From positions 1-32,166 of the forward strand of contig JAQXHT010000051.1 of the NCBI GenBank assembly GCA_029007415.1: a stretch of 32,166 nt of DNA, written 5' to 3'. The stretch is from a bacterium (lineage in GTDB: Bacteria > Bacillota_I > Bacilli_A > RF39 > UBA660). A program made the translations under genes and the position numbers. This document shows positions 8,746 through 17,648 of this stretch, piece by piece (the first letter of the stretch is position 1; each line of letters opens with the position of its first letter). The notes beneath the pieces are model-generated. The model worked only from the letters and a program-made list of their open reading frames with translations, did not search any database and was not told the origin of the DNA.

Positions 8746-9249
8746 TTTTTCTAAATAATCAGCACCTTTATGCGGTTCTTCAAATAATAAGTTGTTAAAG
8801 TTTTGCTGTCTCAAAGCTTCGTAAATAACAACTGCTACACTATTACTAACATTTAAAGCTCTAACATTATCACTCATTGGTATTCTAAGACAATGGTCTA
8901 GATCATCTTTTAATATTTCTTTGGGAATGCCAGTGGATTCTTTTCCAAAGATGAAATAATGATCAGTATTAGTATCACTATAATCAAAACTAGTATGTGG
9001 TTTTCTTCCGTATCTAGTTAGGTAATAGTAAATACCTTTATTTTTACTTTTAAACTCTTCAAAGTCGTTATATTCTTCATAATTCAACTTATCAATATAG
9101 TTAACACCACTTCTTTTTAAGTGATTGTCATCTAAGACAAAACCATAAGGTTTAATTAAATGAAGTTTCGTATTAGTAGCAACACATGTACGCATTATAT
9201 TACCTGTATTTTGGGGTATTTCTGGTTCAAATAAAACAATATGATTCAT
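8743..9249 (-). CDS. trmL: tRNA (cytidine/uridine-34-2'-O)-methyltransferase
   Basis: SPOUT-class methyltransferase that adds a 2'-O-methyl to the wobble nucleotide of tRNA-Leu. The 168 residues match TrmL/YibK length. Signatures are EPEIPQNTGNIMRTC near the N-terminus, FGKESTGIPKEIL in the middle, and the knotted SAM-binding end RIPMSDNVRALNVSNSVAV. It starts one base after the thioredoxin-like gene's stop at 9251, so the two are co-transcribed, and it converges on rpmB. Confidence 0.95.
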   Translation of the reverse strand: MNHIVLFEPEIPQNTGNIMRTCVATNTKLHLIKPYGFVLDDNHLKRSGVNYIDKLNYEEYNDFEEFKSKNKGIYYYLTRYGRKPHTSFDYSDTNTDHYFIFGKESTGIPKEILKDDLDHCLRIPMSDNVRALNVSNSVAVVIYEALRQQNFNNLLFEEPHKGADYLEK

Positions 9250-9250
9250 A

Positions 9251-9754
9251 TTAAATACCTACCCTATATTTTTTTATGAATTTGATAGTTTCTTCTACGG
9301 TTAACTTAGTAGCTTCTCCTTCACCTAGATAAGATACTATTTTCCCATTTTCAAAAGCTAAAAATAAGGGTGTATTATTAATATTAGAACTCATTCCATA
9401 GTTAGCAAAAATACTATTTATATAATTTTCTTTATTAGCAACGCCTTGCAAATCAATATAAGTTATAGAGTCTTGAAGACCATTTTTTAATAATTCTTTT
9501 TTCAAGTTAGTATCAAAACTACGACAAGCAGGATCAGTTGCAACACACATATAAACAACACCATCAGGATTTTCTAAAACGAAATGGTCAAGTTCTTCAG
9601 TATTAATTTCTGATACAATATTTCTCAATACAGGAATAGTTGTTTTATAGTTTTGATAAGTACTATACCAACTAGCAGCATATAAAACCACTACAATCAC
9701 TACTAAATAAATAATTGCTAAAGTTACATAATTTTTCTTCTTTTTCTTAAACAT
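9251..9754 (-). CDS. Membrane-anchored thioredoxin-fold protein
   Basis: I start it at the ATG at 9754, which has AGAGGTGGAG upstream, giving 167 residues; the longer frame to 9787 covers that site. A basic N-terminus (MFKKKKKNY) and one hydrophobic helix (about 11-27) suggest a cytoplasmic N-terminus with the domain outside. The rest looks thioredoxin-like: a strand ending VVYMC, a cysteine pair C70 and C77 spaced CX6C instead of CXXC, a later strand SITYIDL, and a cis-Pro-like NNTPLFLAFENGKIV followed by a C-terminal helix. The spacing makes ordinary disulfide exchange doubtful. The exact family is not recognised. It is coupled to trmL downstream. Confidence 0.6.
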   Translation of the reverse strand: MFKKKKKNYVTLAIIYLVVIVVVLYAASWYSTYQNYKTTIPVLRNIVSEINTEELDHFVLENPDGVVYMCVATDPACRSFDTNLKKELLKNGLQDSITYIDLQGVANKENYINSIFANYGMSSNINNTPLFLAFENGKIVSYLGEGEATKLTVEETIKFIKKYRVGI

Positions 9755-9972
9755 TTGCTCCACCTCTTTATATTTCAATTCTACCATAATTTTTGAACTT
9801 TGAAAATGATTAGTAAAAGAAAATATCTACTTTAATAAACAACTTATATGAGAAGATACATCTTCATCTTTTGTTTTAAATTTAATTTTTATATATTACA
9901 CTAACAAAACTAGACGAATTAAATCTATCTGTTAGAAACCTTTACATAAATTATAAAAGGAAGGTGAAGTTT

Positions 9973-10149
9973 ATGAATTATAGAATTAATAATAACGAAC
10001 GTGGATTAGTTCCTTTTGTTCTAGGTGGTGCTTTAGGTTATGGAATTGGTGCTTATGGTAGACCTAATTATCAATTTTATTCAATGTATTATCCACCTGT
10101 TTATTATCAGCCATATCCTATTTATAATTATCCATACTATAGACGATAA
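9973..10149 (+). CDS. Small Gly/Tyr/Pro-rich protein, unknown function
   Basis: A 58-residue protein starting at ATG 9973 behind AAAAGGAAGGTG. A hydrophobic glycine-rich segment (GLVPFVLGGALGYGIGAYG, about 11-29) is followed by a tail of about 25 residues made mostly of Tyr and Pro (SMYYPPVYYQPYPIYNYPYY) and a basic end. It has its own terminator and stands alone on the plus strand. Tyr/Pro-rich tails of this kind occur in surface-layer, coat or membrane-associated small proteins; I cannot assign a role. The good ribosome binding site and terminator make it a real gene. Confidence 0.65.
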   Translation: MNYRINNNERGLVPFVLGGALGYGIGAYGRPNYQFYSMYYPPVYYQPYPIYNYPYYRR

Positions 10150-10174
10150 AAAGCTGTCAATTGACAACTTTTTT
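10148..10174 (+). terminator. Terminator of the Tyr-rich mini-gene
   Basis: A hairpin built on the palindrome TGTCAATTGACA, extended by AAG/CTT and flanked by an A run on the left and six T's on the right. It lies between two convergent genes and can serve both strands. Confidence 0.65.
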
Positions 10175-10177
10175 CTT

Positions 10178-11536
10178 TTAAGCTTCTTCTAAGAAAGCAA
10201 TATAACCTTTATATGATTCATATAAATCAAGCTTACTAGTTACTTCGTATGGGGCATGCATACTAAGAACTGGTAGGCCACAATCGATTACTTCAACATT
10301 GTAATTAGCTAAGATGTAGGCGATTGTTCCACCACCGCCTTGGTCAACTTTACCTAACTCACCAAATTGATAAGTGATATTGTTATTATCCATTATATTT
10401 CTAAGTGTTGCGACAAATTCAGCATTAGCATCACTGCTACCACCTTTTCCTCCTGAACCAGTATATTTACAAAATGCTAAACCTCCTCCTAGATAAGCTT
10501 CATTATTTTTATTGCTAGCACTCTTATATAGTGGATCATATCCCGCTGTTACATCACAAGATAGCATCTTTGAATTAGATAATACTTTGCGATAAACTCC
10601 TTCTTTTTCATCTAGTAATAAGCAAATATCTGCAACAGTATTAACAAAGAAATGTGAATCCATTCCTGTTGAACCCATACTGCCAATTTCTTCTTTATCA
10701 GTGAAGATAACACAAGTTGTTTTTCTTGGATTAGTTACTTTTAACATAGCTTCTAAACAAGCATAAGAACAAGACCTATCATCTTGACCATACCCCATCA
10801 CCATACTGCGGTCAAATCCTAAATCTCTTGCAGGAAAAGCTGGTACTACTTCTAATTCACTAGAAATGAAGTCTTCTTCTTCAATATCATATTTATCTTT
10901 TAATATTGCTAAGATATTTTTCTTAACCGCTTCTTTTTCTTCACCTTTTAAGCTCTTACTTCCTACTAAGACATCTAAGTCTTCACCAGTTACCACAAGA
11001 GAAGCGGTCTTTTTCATTTGGTCTTTTGCTAGATGAATTAATAAATCTGTGATACCTAATACGGGGTCAGTCAAATCTTCACCAATATTTATTTTAATCT
11101 TGGTACCATCTTTTTTAATAACAACACCATGAAGTGCTAAAGGAATAGTAACCCATTGATATTTTTTAATACCACCATAGTAATGGGTATCAAGATAAGC
11201 TAAATTTTCTTCTTCATATAAAGGATGAAGCTTTAAATCAAGTCTTGGCGAATCAATATGAGCTCCTAAGATATTCATACCATTCTTGATATTTTCTTCA
11301 CCAATTACAAATAAGGCTACTGATTTACCACGATTACATAGATAAACTTTATCTCCTTTTGTTAAAGAAGTAACATCATCTAAATTTTTAAACCCTGCCT
11401 CCTCTGCTCTTGCAGTGATGTAGCTAGCACATTCTCTTTCTGTTTTACAACTAGTAATAAACTCTTTATAAGTATTACCTAGTTCCATTAAATCATTAAG
11501 TTCTTTTTCATTATATTTATCCCAATTATTTTTCAT
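10178..11536 (-). CDS. M18-family zinc aminopeptidase
   Basis: Cytoplasmic dinuclear-zinc aminopeptidase that removes N-terminal residues from peptides. The start is put at ATG 11536 because GTGGAGGAT lies 7 bases upstream; the upstream extension to 11599 is A/T-rich and covers the promoter region. This gives 452 residues, normal for M18. Metal and catalytic blocks in order: LGAHIDSPRLDLK, GYGQDDRSCSYA, FTDKEEIGSMGSTGM, GGSSDANAEF and the final SMHAPYEVTSKLD with the last zinc His. A TATACT -10 element can be seen about 20 bases before the start. It is divergent from the carboxypeptidase gene. Confidence 0.93.
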   Translation of the reverse strand: MKNNWDKYNEKELNDLMELGNTYKEFITSCKTERECASYITARAEEAGFKNLDDVTSLTKGDKVYLCNRGKSVALFVIGEENIKNGMNILGAHIDSPRLDLKLHPLYEEENLAYLDTHYYGGIKKYQWVTIPLALHGVVIKKDGTKIKINIGEDLTDPVLGITDLLIHLAKDQMKKTASLVVTGEDLDVLVGSKSLKGEEKEAVKKNILAILKDKYDIEEEDFISSELEVVPAFPARDLGFDRSMVMGYGQDDRSCSYACLEAMLKVTNPRKTTCVIFTDKEEIGSMGSTGMDSHFFVNTVADICLLLDEKEGVYRKVLSNSKMLSCDVTAGYDPLYKSASNKNNEAYLGGGLAFCKYTGSGGKGGSSDANAEFVATLRNIMDNNNITYQFGELGKVDQGGGGTIAYILANYNVEVIDCGLPVLSMHAPYEVTSKLDLYESYKGYIAFLEEA

Positions 11537-11602
11537 ATATCTATCCTCCACTATTAGTATAACAGAATAGTAAAAAAATAATAAAGAAGTTGTTAACATA
11601 TT

Positions 11603-11631
11603 TTGACATAATAAGTCTTAACTGGTATTAA
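11603..11631 (+). promoter_or_regulatory. Promoter of the D,D-carboxypeptidase gene
   Basis: TTGACA, 17 bases, TATTAA with TGG directly before the -10. It lies about 40 bases upstream of the TTG start at 11672. Confidence 0.65.
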
Positions 11632-11671
11632 TCTTTTTTGAAAGACATATTTTGTTTATAGGTGATACCTT

Positions 11672-12766
11672 TTGAAAAAGTTTTTATTAGTACTTAGTCT
11701 TTTAACTATTATTTTTCCTTTGTATACTAAAGCTAGTGATACTGCTAGAAGTTCTATTGTTATGGATATAGATAGTGGTAGAGTTTTATATGAGAAGAAT
11801 GCGAATGAGAAGAGATTAATTGCTTCTACTACGAAGATTATGACTGCTCTTCTTGCTCTTGAATCTGGTAAATTAAACGAGATGGTAGAATCAAAAGAAG
11901 AGATATTAAAGATGTATGGAACTAGTATTTATCTCAGTCTGCACGAAAAGATGAGATTAGAAGATTTAGTTTATGGACTGTTACTTAGAAGTGGTAATGA
12001 TGCAGCGGTAGTTATTGCTACTTACCTCTCAGGTAGTGAAGAAGCTTTTGTTAAAGAGATGAATAAGAAAGCAAAAGAAATTGGAATGCTTAATACTACT
12101 TTTCAAAATGCTCATGGTTTAGATGAAGAGACACAAAACTATTCTACAGCACATGATATGGCCCTTTTATCTAGCTATGTTTATAAGAATTTTAAAAAAT
12201 ATCGTACAATTACTAAGACTTATAAATATCAGGTGCAAACTAAAGAGAAGAGCTATCTTTGGTATAACCGAAATAAACTTTTAAAGTCTTATGAATATTG
12301 TACTGGTGGAAAAAATGGTTACACTCCTAGTGCTGGTAAAACTTTAGTAACTACTGCTAGTAAGGATAGATTAAATCTAACTGTTGTAACACTAAAAGAT
12401 GGTGATGAATATAACACGCATAAAGAATTATATGAGTTAATGTTTAATAAGTATAAGTCTTATAAGTTAATTGATAAAGATAATTTTAATATTTATGATA
12501 AGAAGTTAAAAGATAAAGTCTATATTAATAAGAGTTTCACTTATCCTCTTACTGAAGAAGAAAAAAATCATATTGAAATAAAAACTAAAGTAGATACTAA
12601 TATTAAAAAAGGAAAGATTGGTTATATTAGTATTAAACTTTACAATAAAGAAATTGGTAACATTAAAATCTATTTAAAAGAAAAAAAGAGCCAGAAGAAA
12701 AAGCTCTTTGGATTTCTAAATGTTAGCAATATAAATTTATATATTTCTAGAAATATCTGCAATTGA
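11672..12766 (+). CDS. D-alanyl-D-alanine carboxypeptidase (penicillin-binding protein, DacA/DacF type)
   Basis: Trims the terminal D-Ala from peptidoglycan stem peptides outside the cell, so this organism makes a wall. A TTG start follows AGGTGATACC. Residues 1-21 are a signal peptide ending TKA. The three serine-transferase motifs are SxxK (S52-K55, STTK), SxN (S107-N109, SGN) and KTG as KNG (K214-G216). The C-terminal domain after about 260 is basic and lysine-rich. The last 36 residues read through a terminator hairpin (12677-12709) and into the 3' end of the opposite gene, and no amphipathic membrane anchor is obvious, so the C-terminus may be altered by a recent stop loss or frameshift. 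Confidence 0.9.
   Translation: MKKFLLVLSLLTIIFPLYTKASDTARSSIVMDIDSGRVLYEKNANEKRLIASTTKIMTALLALESGKLNEMVESKEEILKMYGTSIYLSLHEKMRLEDLVYGLLLRSGNDAAVVIATYLSGSEEAFVKEMNKKAKEIGMLNTTFQNAHGLDEETQNYSTAHDMALLSSYVYKNFKKYRTITKTYKYQVQTKEKSYLWYNRNKLLKSYEYCTGGKNGYTPSAGKTLVTTASKDRLNLTVVTLKDGDEYNTHKELYELMFNKYKSYKLIDKDNFNIYDKKLKDKVYINKSFTYPLTEEEKNHIEIKTKVDTNIKKGKIGYISIKLYNKEIGNIKIYLKEKKSQKKKLFGFLNVSNINLYISRNICN
12677..12709 (-). terminator. Terminator of the HAD hydrolase gene, inside the carboxypeptidase 3' end
   Basis: AAAGAGC / GCTCTTT stem with an 11-base loop. On the minus strand it is followed by a run of seven T's, so it terminates the HAD gene. It lies within the last codons of the convergent carboxypeptidase gene. 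Confidence 0.65.
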
Positions 12767-13309
12767 TGTAAATTTAAAAGCCTTTAGTCCTATTTCATTA
12801 GCAGCAATAATATTTTTTTCTTTATCATCAAAAAATACAGTTTCTTCTTTATTTAAATTATATTTATCAAGTATTAGGTTATAAATGTCATAATCTGGTT
12901 TTAGTAAATGTTCTTGATAGGAATATACTCCTCCACTAAATATGTCATCTAAATTAATAACGCTATTTATATAATTGAAACTGTCTTCTGTTATATTTGT
13001 TAATAAAAACAATCTATAACCTTTCTTTTTTAGACTTTTTATGTATTCAAAATTATTTTTCATCAATGGATATGATTTACTTAAATTATCTTTTTCTAAA
13101 ATATATTTAATAATCGTAAATTCTTTATTATCTTTAAAACCATTTATATAATCCTGAACACTTATTTCTCCTAATAAACACTTTTTGAATGTTTTACCAT
13201 AAGTTATTTTATAGATATAGTCACAATTTTTACCTAATAACTTTTCAGTATTTTCTTTGCTATCATCAAAAAGTATACCGCCAATATCTAATATAATATT
13301 CTTAACCAT
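12737..13309 (-). CDS. HAD-superfamily hydrolase
   Basis: The 190-residue protein has the HAD order: motif I ILDIGGILFDD near the N-terminus (nucleophile Asp in the DIGG form that lacks the second Asp of DxD), motif II FLLTNIT, and motif IV VFFDDKEKNIIAA. A helical cap with GKTFKKCLLGEISVQDYINGF lies between I and II, as in subfamily IA phosphatases of the YihX type. The missing second Asp suggests a non-typical or altered phosphatase. It overlaps the convergent carboxypeptidase frame by 30 bases at its 3' end. Confidence 0.8.
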   Translation of the reverse strand: MVKNIILDIGGILFDDSKENTEKLLGKNCDYIYKITYGKTFKKCLLGEISVQDYINGFKDNKEFTIIKYILEKDNLSKSYPLMKNNFEYIKSLKKKGYRLFLLTNITEDSFNYINSVINLDDIFSGGVYSYQEHLLKPDYDIYNLILDKYNLNKEETVFFDDKEKNIIAANEIGLKAFKFTSIADISRNI

Positions 13310-13346
13310 AAATTTCTTCCTCTCAATGTATAGGAGCCATCTTTTG

Positions 13347-13380
13347 AAAAGTTATTCCAGTACACTGGAATAACTTTTTT
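13347..13380 (-). terminator. Strong hairpin terminator downstream of the metallophosphoesterase gene
   Basis: A 14-bp perfect stem (AAAAGTTATTCCAG / CTGGAATAACTTTT) with a 4-base loop. It sits between the phosphoesterase stop (13396) and the HAD start (13309), so it insulates the two minus-strand genes. Confidence 0.75.
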
Positions 13381-13395
13381 ACATAACAATAGAAA

Positions 13396-14301
13396 TTATG
13401 AATTAATTTGATTAAGTCTAGTTAGATTAATAGCTGGTCTATCACAAAATCTAAAGTCGTAAACATTAACTCCTACACCACTAGTAATATAAAATTTAGT
13501 ATTGTTAATTTCATAATAACCATCTTTATATTTCTCAGCTCCTTCTCTAGTTAACAAACTACCAATCAAAGGAAGTCTTACCTCTCCTAAATGAGAATGT
13601 CCAGCGAATGCTAAATCGATGTTACTGTATCTTGCTAAAACATCATCTAAAGAATCTGGCTTATGAGTCATTAAGATAGAATAAATATTATCAGTTTTTC
13701 CTTCACTACTATAATAAGCAAGTAAAGTATCTAAGTTTTCTTTATCACTATTAAGTCCCATCAGAAGAATAACATCATCTTTTCGATAGATTAAATCATA
13801 ACTATTATCCAAGATAGTAAACCCTACATCTTTTAAAATAAGACTTGCTTGTTCTGTATCATTTTCTCCTAAAACTGCATATTTTAAACTGCTAGATGAT
13901 AATTTCTTTAACTCTTTAATTAATTCTTCCCTTTTTTTAGAATCAATACTTTCACCATTTAATAAATCACCTGTAAAAAGTAATAAATCAGGTTTACTTC
14001 TATTTATTAGGTCAACTGTTTCTCTTACCATTTCGATAGAAGCATCATGCAAATCAGAGAATGTTACTATTTTATAACCGTGAAAAGAAGTAGTTATCTT
14101 ACTACTTTCTACTCTATCTTCTTTTACTAACATTTTAACTGTTCCAATTTTTGTGACATACAAAAAGAAAGAAAAAGAAGCAACTAATATAATAATAATT
14201 ATGAGAACAATTCTTTTAATAATCTTTATTTGATGTTCTTTTTCTTCATCTTTAATTATTTCTAATTGTTTCTCCTTATTTAGCTCGCTTCTTTTATCCA
14301 T
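13396..14301 (-). CDS. Membrane-anchored calcineurin-like metallophosphoesterase (YaeI type)
   Basis: The 301-residue protein has a charged N-terminal stretch of about 25 residues, one membrane helix (about 28-50, IKRIVLIIIIILVASFSFFL), and then a phosphoesterase domain. Metal-binding motifs are VTFSDLHDA (DxH), LLFTGDLLNG (GDxx), LGENDTE in place of the usual GNHD/E, ILMTHKPD and FAGHSHLGEV (GHxH). The GNHE variation leaves the Asn but not the neighbouring His. The arrangement resembles YaeI/YkuE-like phosphodiesterases acting at the membrane. Substrate is unknown. It lies downstream of smc with a 70-base gap. Confidence 0.85.
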   Translation of the reverse strand: MDKRSELNKEKQLEIIKDEEKEHQIKIIKRIVLIIIIILVASFSFFLYVTKIGTVKMLVKEDRVESSKITTSFHGYKIVTFSDLHDASIEMVRETVDLINRSKPDLLLFTGDLLNGESIDSKKREELIKELKKLSSSSLKYAVLGENDTEQASLILKDVGFTILDNSYDLIYRKDDVILLMGLNSDKENLDTLLAYYSSEGKTDNIYSILMTHKPDSLDDVLARYSNIDLAFAGHSHLGEVRLPLIGSLLTREGAEKYKDGYYEINNTKFYITSGVGVNVYDFRFCDRPAINLTRLNQINS

Positions 14302-14371
14302 AATATCATACCCTTTTCTAAATTATATCAAGAAAATCTCTTTTCGTACACTTAATTTTCCTATAATTCTT

Positions 14372-17320
14372 TTATATGATTTCTTCTTTATTTTCAATTG
14401 CTACTCTAACTAGTTTTGAAACTCCTGACTCTTGCATCGTAATTCCATATAGAGTATCAGCATATTCCATCGTTTTCTTTTTATGGGTGATAATTAAAAA
14501 CTGGGTTTTATTTTTATAATGTTCTAGATATTTACCAAACTGAGTAACATTTGCTTCATCTAAAGCAGCTTCTACCTCATCAAAAATACAGAATGGTACT
14601 TTTCTAATATTTAATATTGCAAATAACAAACTAATAGCAGTTAGAGTTTTTTCACCACCTGATAATAGTTGAATAGTTGATAGTTTTTTTCCTGGTGGTG
14701 AAGCGATTATCTCAATACCCGTTGTTAATAAATCATCTGGATTAGTTAGTTTTAAGTCAGCACTTCCACCATGAAACATCTTAGAGAAAACTATTTTAAA
14801 TTCTTCTTTAATTTCTTCAAAAGTCTTTAAGAATTCATCTTTCATTACTTGGTCTAGTTCTCCCATTATCTCTAATAAAGTTCCTTCTGCTTTTTCCAAG
14901 TCTTCTTTTTGATGTAGTAAAAATTCATATCTTGTCTTTACTCTATCATACTCTTCTATCGCTTGTAAGTTAACCATACCTAAATCTTTAATAATCATTT
15001 TATATTGATTAACTAGCTTTCTTGATTCTTCTACTTCTTCTGTTAATTGATAATCATTTCTAGCTTTTTCATAAGTCATTGTATATTCTTCTGATAAAGT
15101 TTGTAAATAACTATTAAGTTTAATATCAATTCTTGATAATTCTATTTCCAAGTTTTTCATTGTATCTTGTTTTTTCTTTAGAATTCTACCTTCATAAGTA
15201 TCTTCATCTTCAAAGCTAGCAATGTTACTTTTAAGAGTTTTTAATTTATTATCAAGAAAACTCTTCTTTTGTTCAAGTTTTTCCTTATAGGTACTCTTCT
15301 TATAGAAAGCTTCAATTAGTTCTTTTTCTTTTTCATCAAAACTATCAGTGGAAGCTTCTAATCTTTTAATTGATTCATTTTTTCTAGTAAGACTTTGTTT
15401 TAATTCACTATATCTTTTTTCCTTTTCAGTAATAGTATCTTTAATGCTTTCTAGCTCTTTAGCTAGATTATAGTAAATATCTTCAATTGTAGTAATTTTC
15501 TCTTCTGTTTCTTTAATATCTAATAATACTTTACTCCTTGATTTAGTTAGTGCTTGATAAGTTCTCCGTAAAGACTCTATTTCTTGTCTTATCATTACAG
15601 AACTTCTTCCTTTATAGAAAGTTCCACCCGTCATAGAACCACCTGAGTTGATAACATCACCATCAAGAGTTACTATTTTATAGCGATTAGCAGTGTATCT
15701 TGCTATTTGAATAGCACTATCCATATCTTTAGCTAAGACAACAAGACCAAATTGGTTATAAATTACATCTTTATATTTTTCTTCGGTTTTAATTTTATCT
15801 GCTAAGATACCACAATAACCATTAACTTTTTCTAACTGACTTTTTACTTCTACCGGAATATATCGTGGTTTAATGACTGTCAAAGGGAAGAAAGTTGCTC
15901 TTCCTTTCTTTTTATTTTTTAAGTTTGCAATTGCTTCTTTAGCACAAGTTTCATCTTTTACTAAGACAAAGTTTTTACTAGCTGCTATGGCTATATCTAA
16001 AGCTTTAGCATAAATATCATCAGTTGTAACAACATTACCAATCGTATCATAGATTCCTTTTAGCGATTCTTCTTTTAAAATATAGCGAATAACTTCTGGT
16101 AGATTAGAACCCTTCTCTTCTTCACTTACTAAAAAGTTAATCTTATTCTTATAGCTCAACTGGTCTTGATCTATTTTACTATATTCACTTAGGTAGTTTT
16201 TCTTAGCTATTTTAGTTGAATCTAATTCTTTCTTTTTAGTTGTTACTTCTTCTTCTTTTTCTTTTACTTCTTCTTTTAAGTTTGTAAGTTCTTCTTCTAA
16301 AAGTGCTAGTTCTTTTTTATCTTTCGATTGTTCTGTTAAAAGAAGACGTAACTCTTCTTCGCTTTCTCCTTTTTCTTTTTTACTACGTTCTAGTTTAAAT
16401 AGTTCTAAACTTCCTTCTTGTCTTACAACTTCCTCAGCAGTTTTTATTAATTCATTCTGAACAAAAGTTATTTCTTTTTGTAGTTCATCTTCTTCTTGTT
16501 TAAACTTTAAAAGCTTACTATCTCTGACATTTTCTTCTTTTAATGCTAAAGATATTTCTTCATCTAACCTATGTTTTTCTTCTTTTTTTAGTTTTTCTTC
16601 TTCTGTTAAATGATATATGTCATAAGCAAGTAATGCTATTTCTAAAGATTCTAACTTTTTCTTATATTCTAAATATTTTTTAGCTTCTTCGCTTTGTCTT
16701 TTCAAAGGAGTTACTTGTAGTTCTAACTCCGTTATAATATCTTGCACTCTATCTAAGGCTTCATGAGTACGGTCTAATTTTCTTAAAGCTTCTTCTTTTC
16801 GTTTCTTGTATTTTAAGATACTAGCAGCTTCTTCAAAGATAAGACGTCGTTCATCTTTACTTTCACTTAGTATCTTTTGTACTTCACCTTGACCAATGAT
16901 ATTGAAGGACTCTCTTCCAATACCACTATCTAAAAATAGATTTAAAATATCTTTCAAACGACATTTTTGATTATTCAAAAAGTATTCATTTTCACTACTT
17001 CTAAATACACGTCTTTTAATTGATACTTCTGTATAAGGTATTGGTAAATAATGATCATTATTATCAAAAACAAGTTCCACCGAAGCGACATTTTTCATTT
17101 TTCTTGAAGCACTTCCGACAAAGATGACGTCACTCATAGCGCCGTCACCTCTTAAAGTTTTAACTGATTGTTCTCCTAAAACCCATCGAACCGCATCAAC
17201 GATATTACTTTTTCCACTACCATTCGGTCCAACAATACAGGTCGTTTCATCATTTAATACTATATCTATTTTATCAGCAAATGATTTAAAACCATTCACT
17301 ACTATTTCTTTTAAATACAT
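14372..17320 (-). CDS. smc: Chromosome segregation ATPase SMC, short form
   Basis: Condensin core ATPase that organises the chromosome with ScpA/ScpB. Head motifs are intact: Walker A GPNGSGKS (31-38), Q-loop region, ABC signature LLSGGEKTL, and Walker B CIFDEVEAALDEANV. The hinge lies around residues 400-560 (GYCGILADKI, SGGSMTGGTF). At 982 residues it is about 200 shorter than Bacillus SMC (about 1190). The loss falls in the two coiled-coil arms (about 170-400 and 560-800), since heads and hinge are complete. In this window it is followed by the phosphoesterase gene; FtsY, the usual neighbour, is absent. Confidence 0.95.
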   Translation of the reverse strand: MYLKEIVVNGFKSFADKIDIVLNDETTCIVGPNGSGKSNIVDAVRWVLGEQSVKTLRGDGAMSDVIFVGSASRKMKNVASVELVFDNNDHYLPIPYTEVSIKRRVFRSSENEYFLNNQKCRLKDILNLFLDSGIGRESFNIIGQGEVQKILSESKDERRLIFEEAASILKYKKRKEEALRKLDRTHEALDRVQDIITELELQVTPLKRQSEEAKKYLEYKKKLESLEIALLAYDIYHLTEEEKLKKEEKHRLDEEISLALKEENVRDSKLLKFKQEEDELQKEITFVQNELIKTAEEVVRQEGSLELFKLERSKKEKGESEEELRLLLTEQSKDKKELALLEEELTNLKEEVKEKEEEVTTKKKELDSTKIAKKNYLSEYSKIDQDQLSYKNKINFLVSEEEKGSNLPEVIRYILKEESLKGIYDTIGNVVTTDDIYAKALDIAIAASKNFVLVKDETCAKEAIANLKNKKKGRATFFPLTVIKPRYIPVEVKSQLEKVNGYCGILADKIKTEEKYKDVIYNQFGLVVLAKDMDSAIQIARYTANRYKIVTLDGDVINSGGSMTGGTFYKGRSSVMIRQEIESLRRTYQALTKSRSKVLLDIKETEEKITTIEDIYYNLAKELESIKDTITEKEKRYSELKQSLTRKNESIKRLEASTDSFDEKEKELIEAFYKKSTYKEKLEQKKSFLDNKLKTLKSNIASFEDEDTYEGRILKKKQDTMKNLEIELSRIDIKLNSYLQTLSEEYTMTYEKARNDYQLTEEVEESRKLVNQYKMIIKDLGMVNLQAIEEYDRVKTRYEFLLHQKEDLEKAEGTLLEIMGELDQVMKDEFLKTFEEIKEEFKIVFSKMFHGGSADLKLTNPDDLLTTGIEIIASPPGKKLSTIQLLSGGEKTLTAISLLFAILNIRKVPFCIFDEVEAALDEANVTQFGKYLEHYKNKTQFLIITHKKKTMEYADTLYGITMQESGVSKLVRVAIENKEEII

Positions 17321-17432
17321 ATCTTACACCTACATTTTCTATATAGATTTTACCAAATTATAAGGTATTTAACAAGGAGTTTAGACTATATAACGGTAAA
17401 TACTATATTTTTGAAAAGTTAATTTTTATTTG

Positions 17433-17533
17433 ATGTAAAGACTATTTCTTTTTGCTATTATTTAAAGTTACTTAGATTAATTTCTCTAATCATATTACTA
17501 TCCACTTTATTAGTACTATCAATAATAGATAAT
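17433..17533 (+). pseudogene. Relic of a small hydrophobic toxin gene
   Basis: The stretch matches the two intact toxin genes downstream, with LKLLRLISLIILLSTLLVLS readable in one frame, but the ATG, the GGAGG site, the 5' hairpin and the promoter seen in the intact copies are gone. The start region reads GATGTAAAG instead of ATGAAAACT. The antisense RNA portion on its right side is still well preserved (17535-17642). Confidence 0.55.
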
Positions 17534-17534
17534 A

Positions 17535-17642
17535 AAAAGGCACTCTTCATCAAGATAGAGTGTCACCCAAAATCTTTTTGAAGGAGACATTCACTACCAA
17601 ATAAATGTTCCTATTTTTTTATGTTATGCAAGTTCTCTTGCT
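17535..17642 (-). ncRNA. Antisense RNA (antitoxin-like), module A, without a partner toxin
   Basis: Predicted from a conserved minus-strand promoter (17649-17677) to a terminator hairpin GGCACTCT/AGAGTGTC (17539-17564) followed by five T's. Near its 5' end it has the hairpin GCAAG-AGAA-CTTGC; modules B and C instead have GCAAAT/ATTTGC, a compensated change. The middle carries the complement of ACATTCACTACC-AAATAAATGT seen in all modules. Length about 108 nt. Confidence 0.55.
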
Positions 17643-17648
17643 ACATAC

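Noticed and set aside
17124..17363. Plus-strand frame opposite the start of smc
   Set aside because: It lies on the reverse of the conserved SMC Walker A region and has no ribosome binding site. The same applies to the plus-strand frames at 4337-4573, 5954-6283, 19326-19649, 20051-20251 and 25157-25363, which shadow rluD, dnaE, obg, rpmA/prp and the BI-1 gene.
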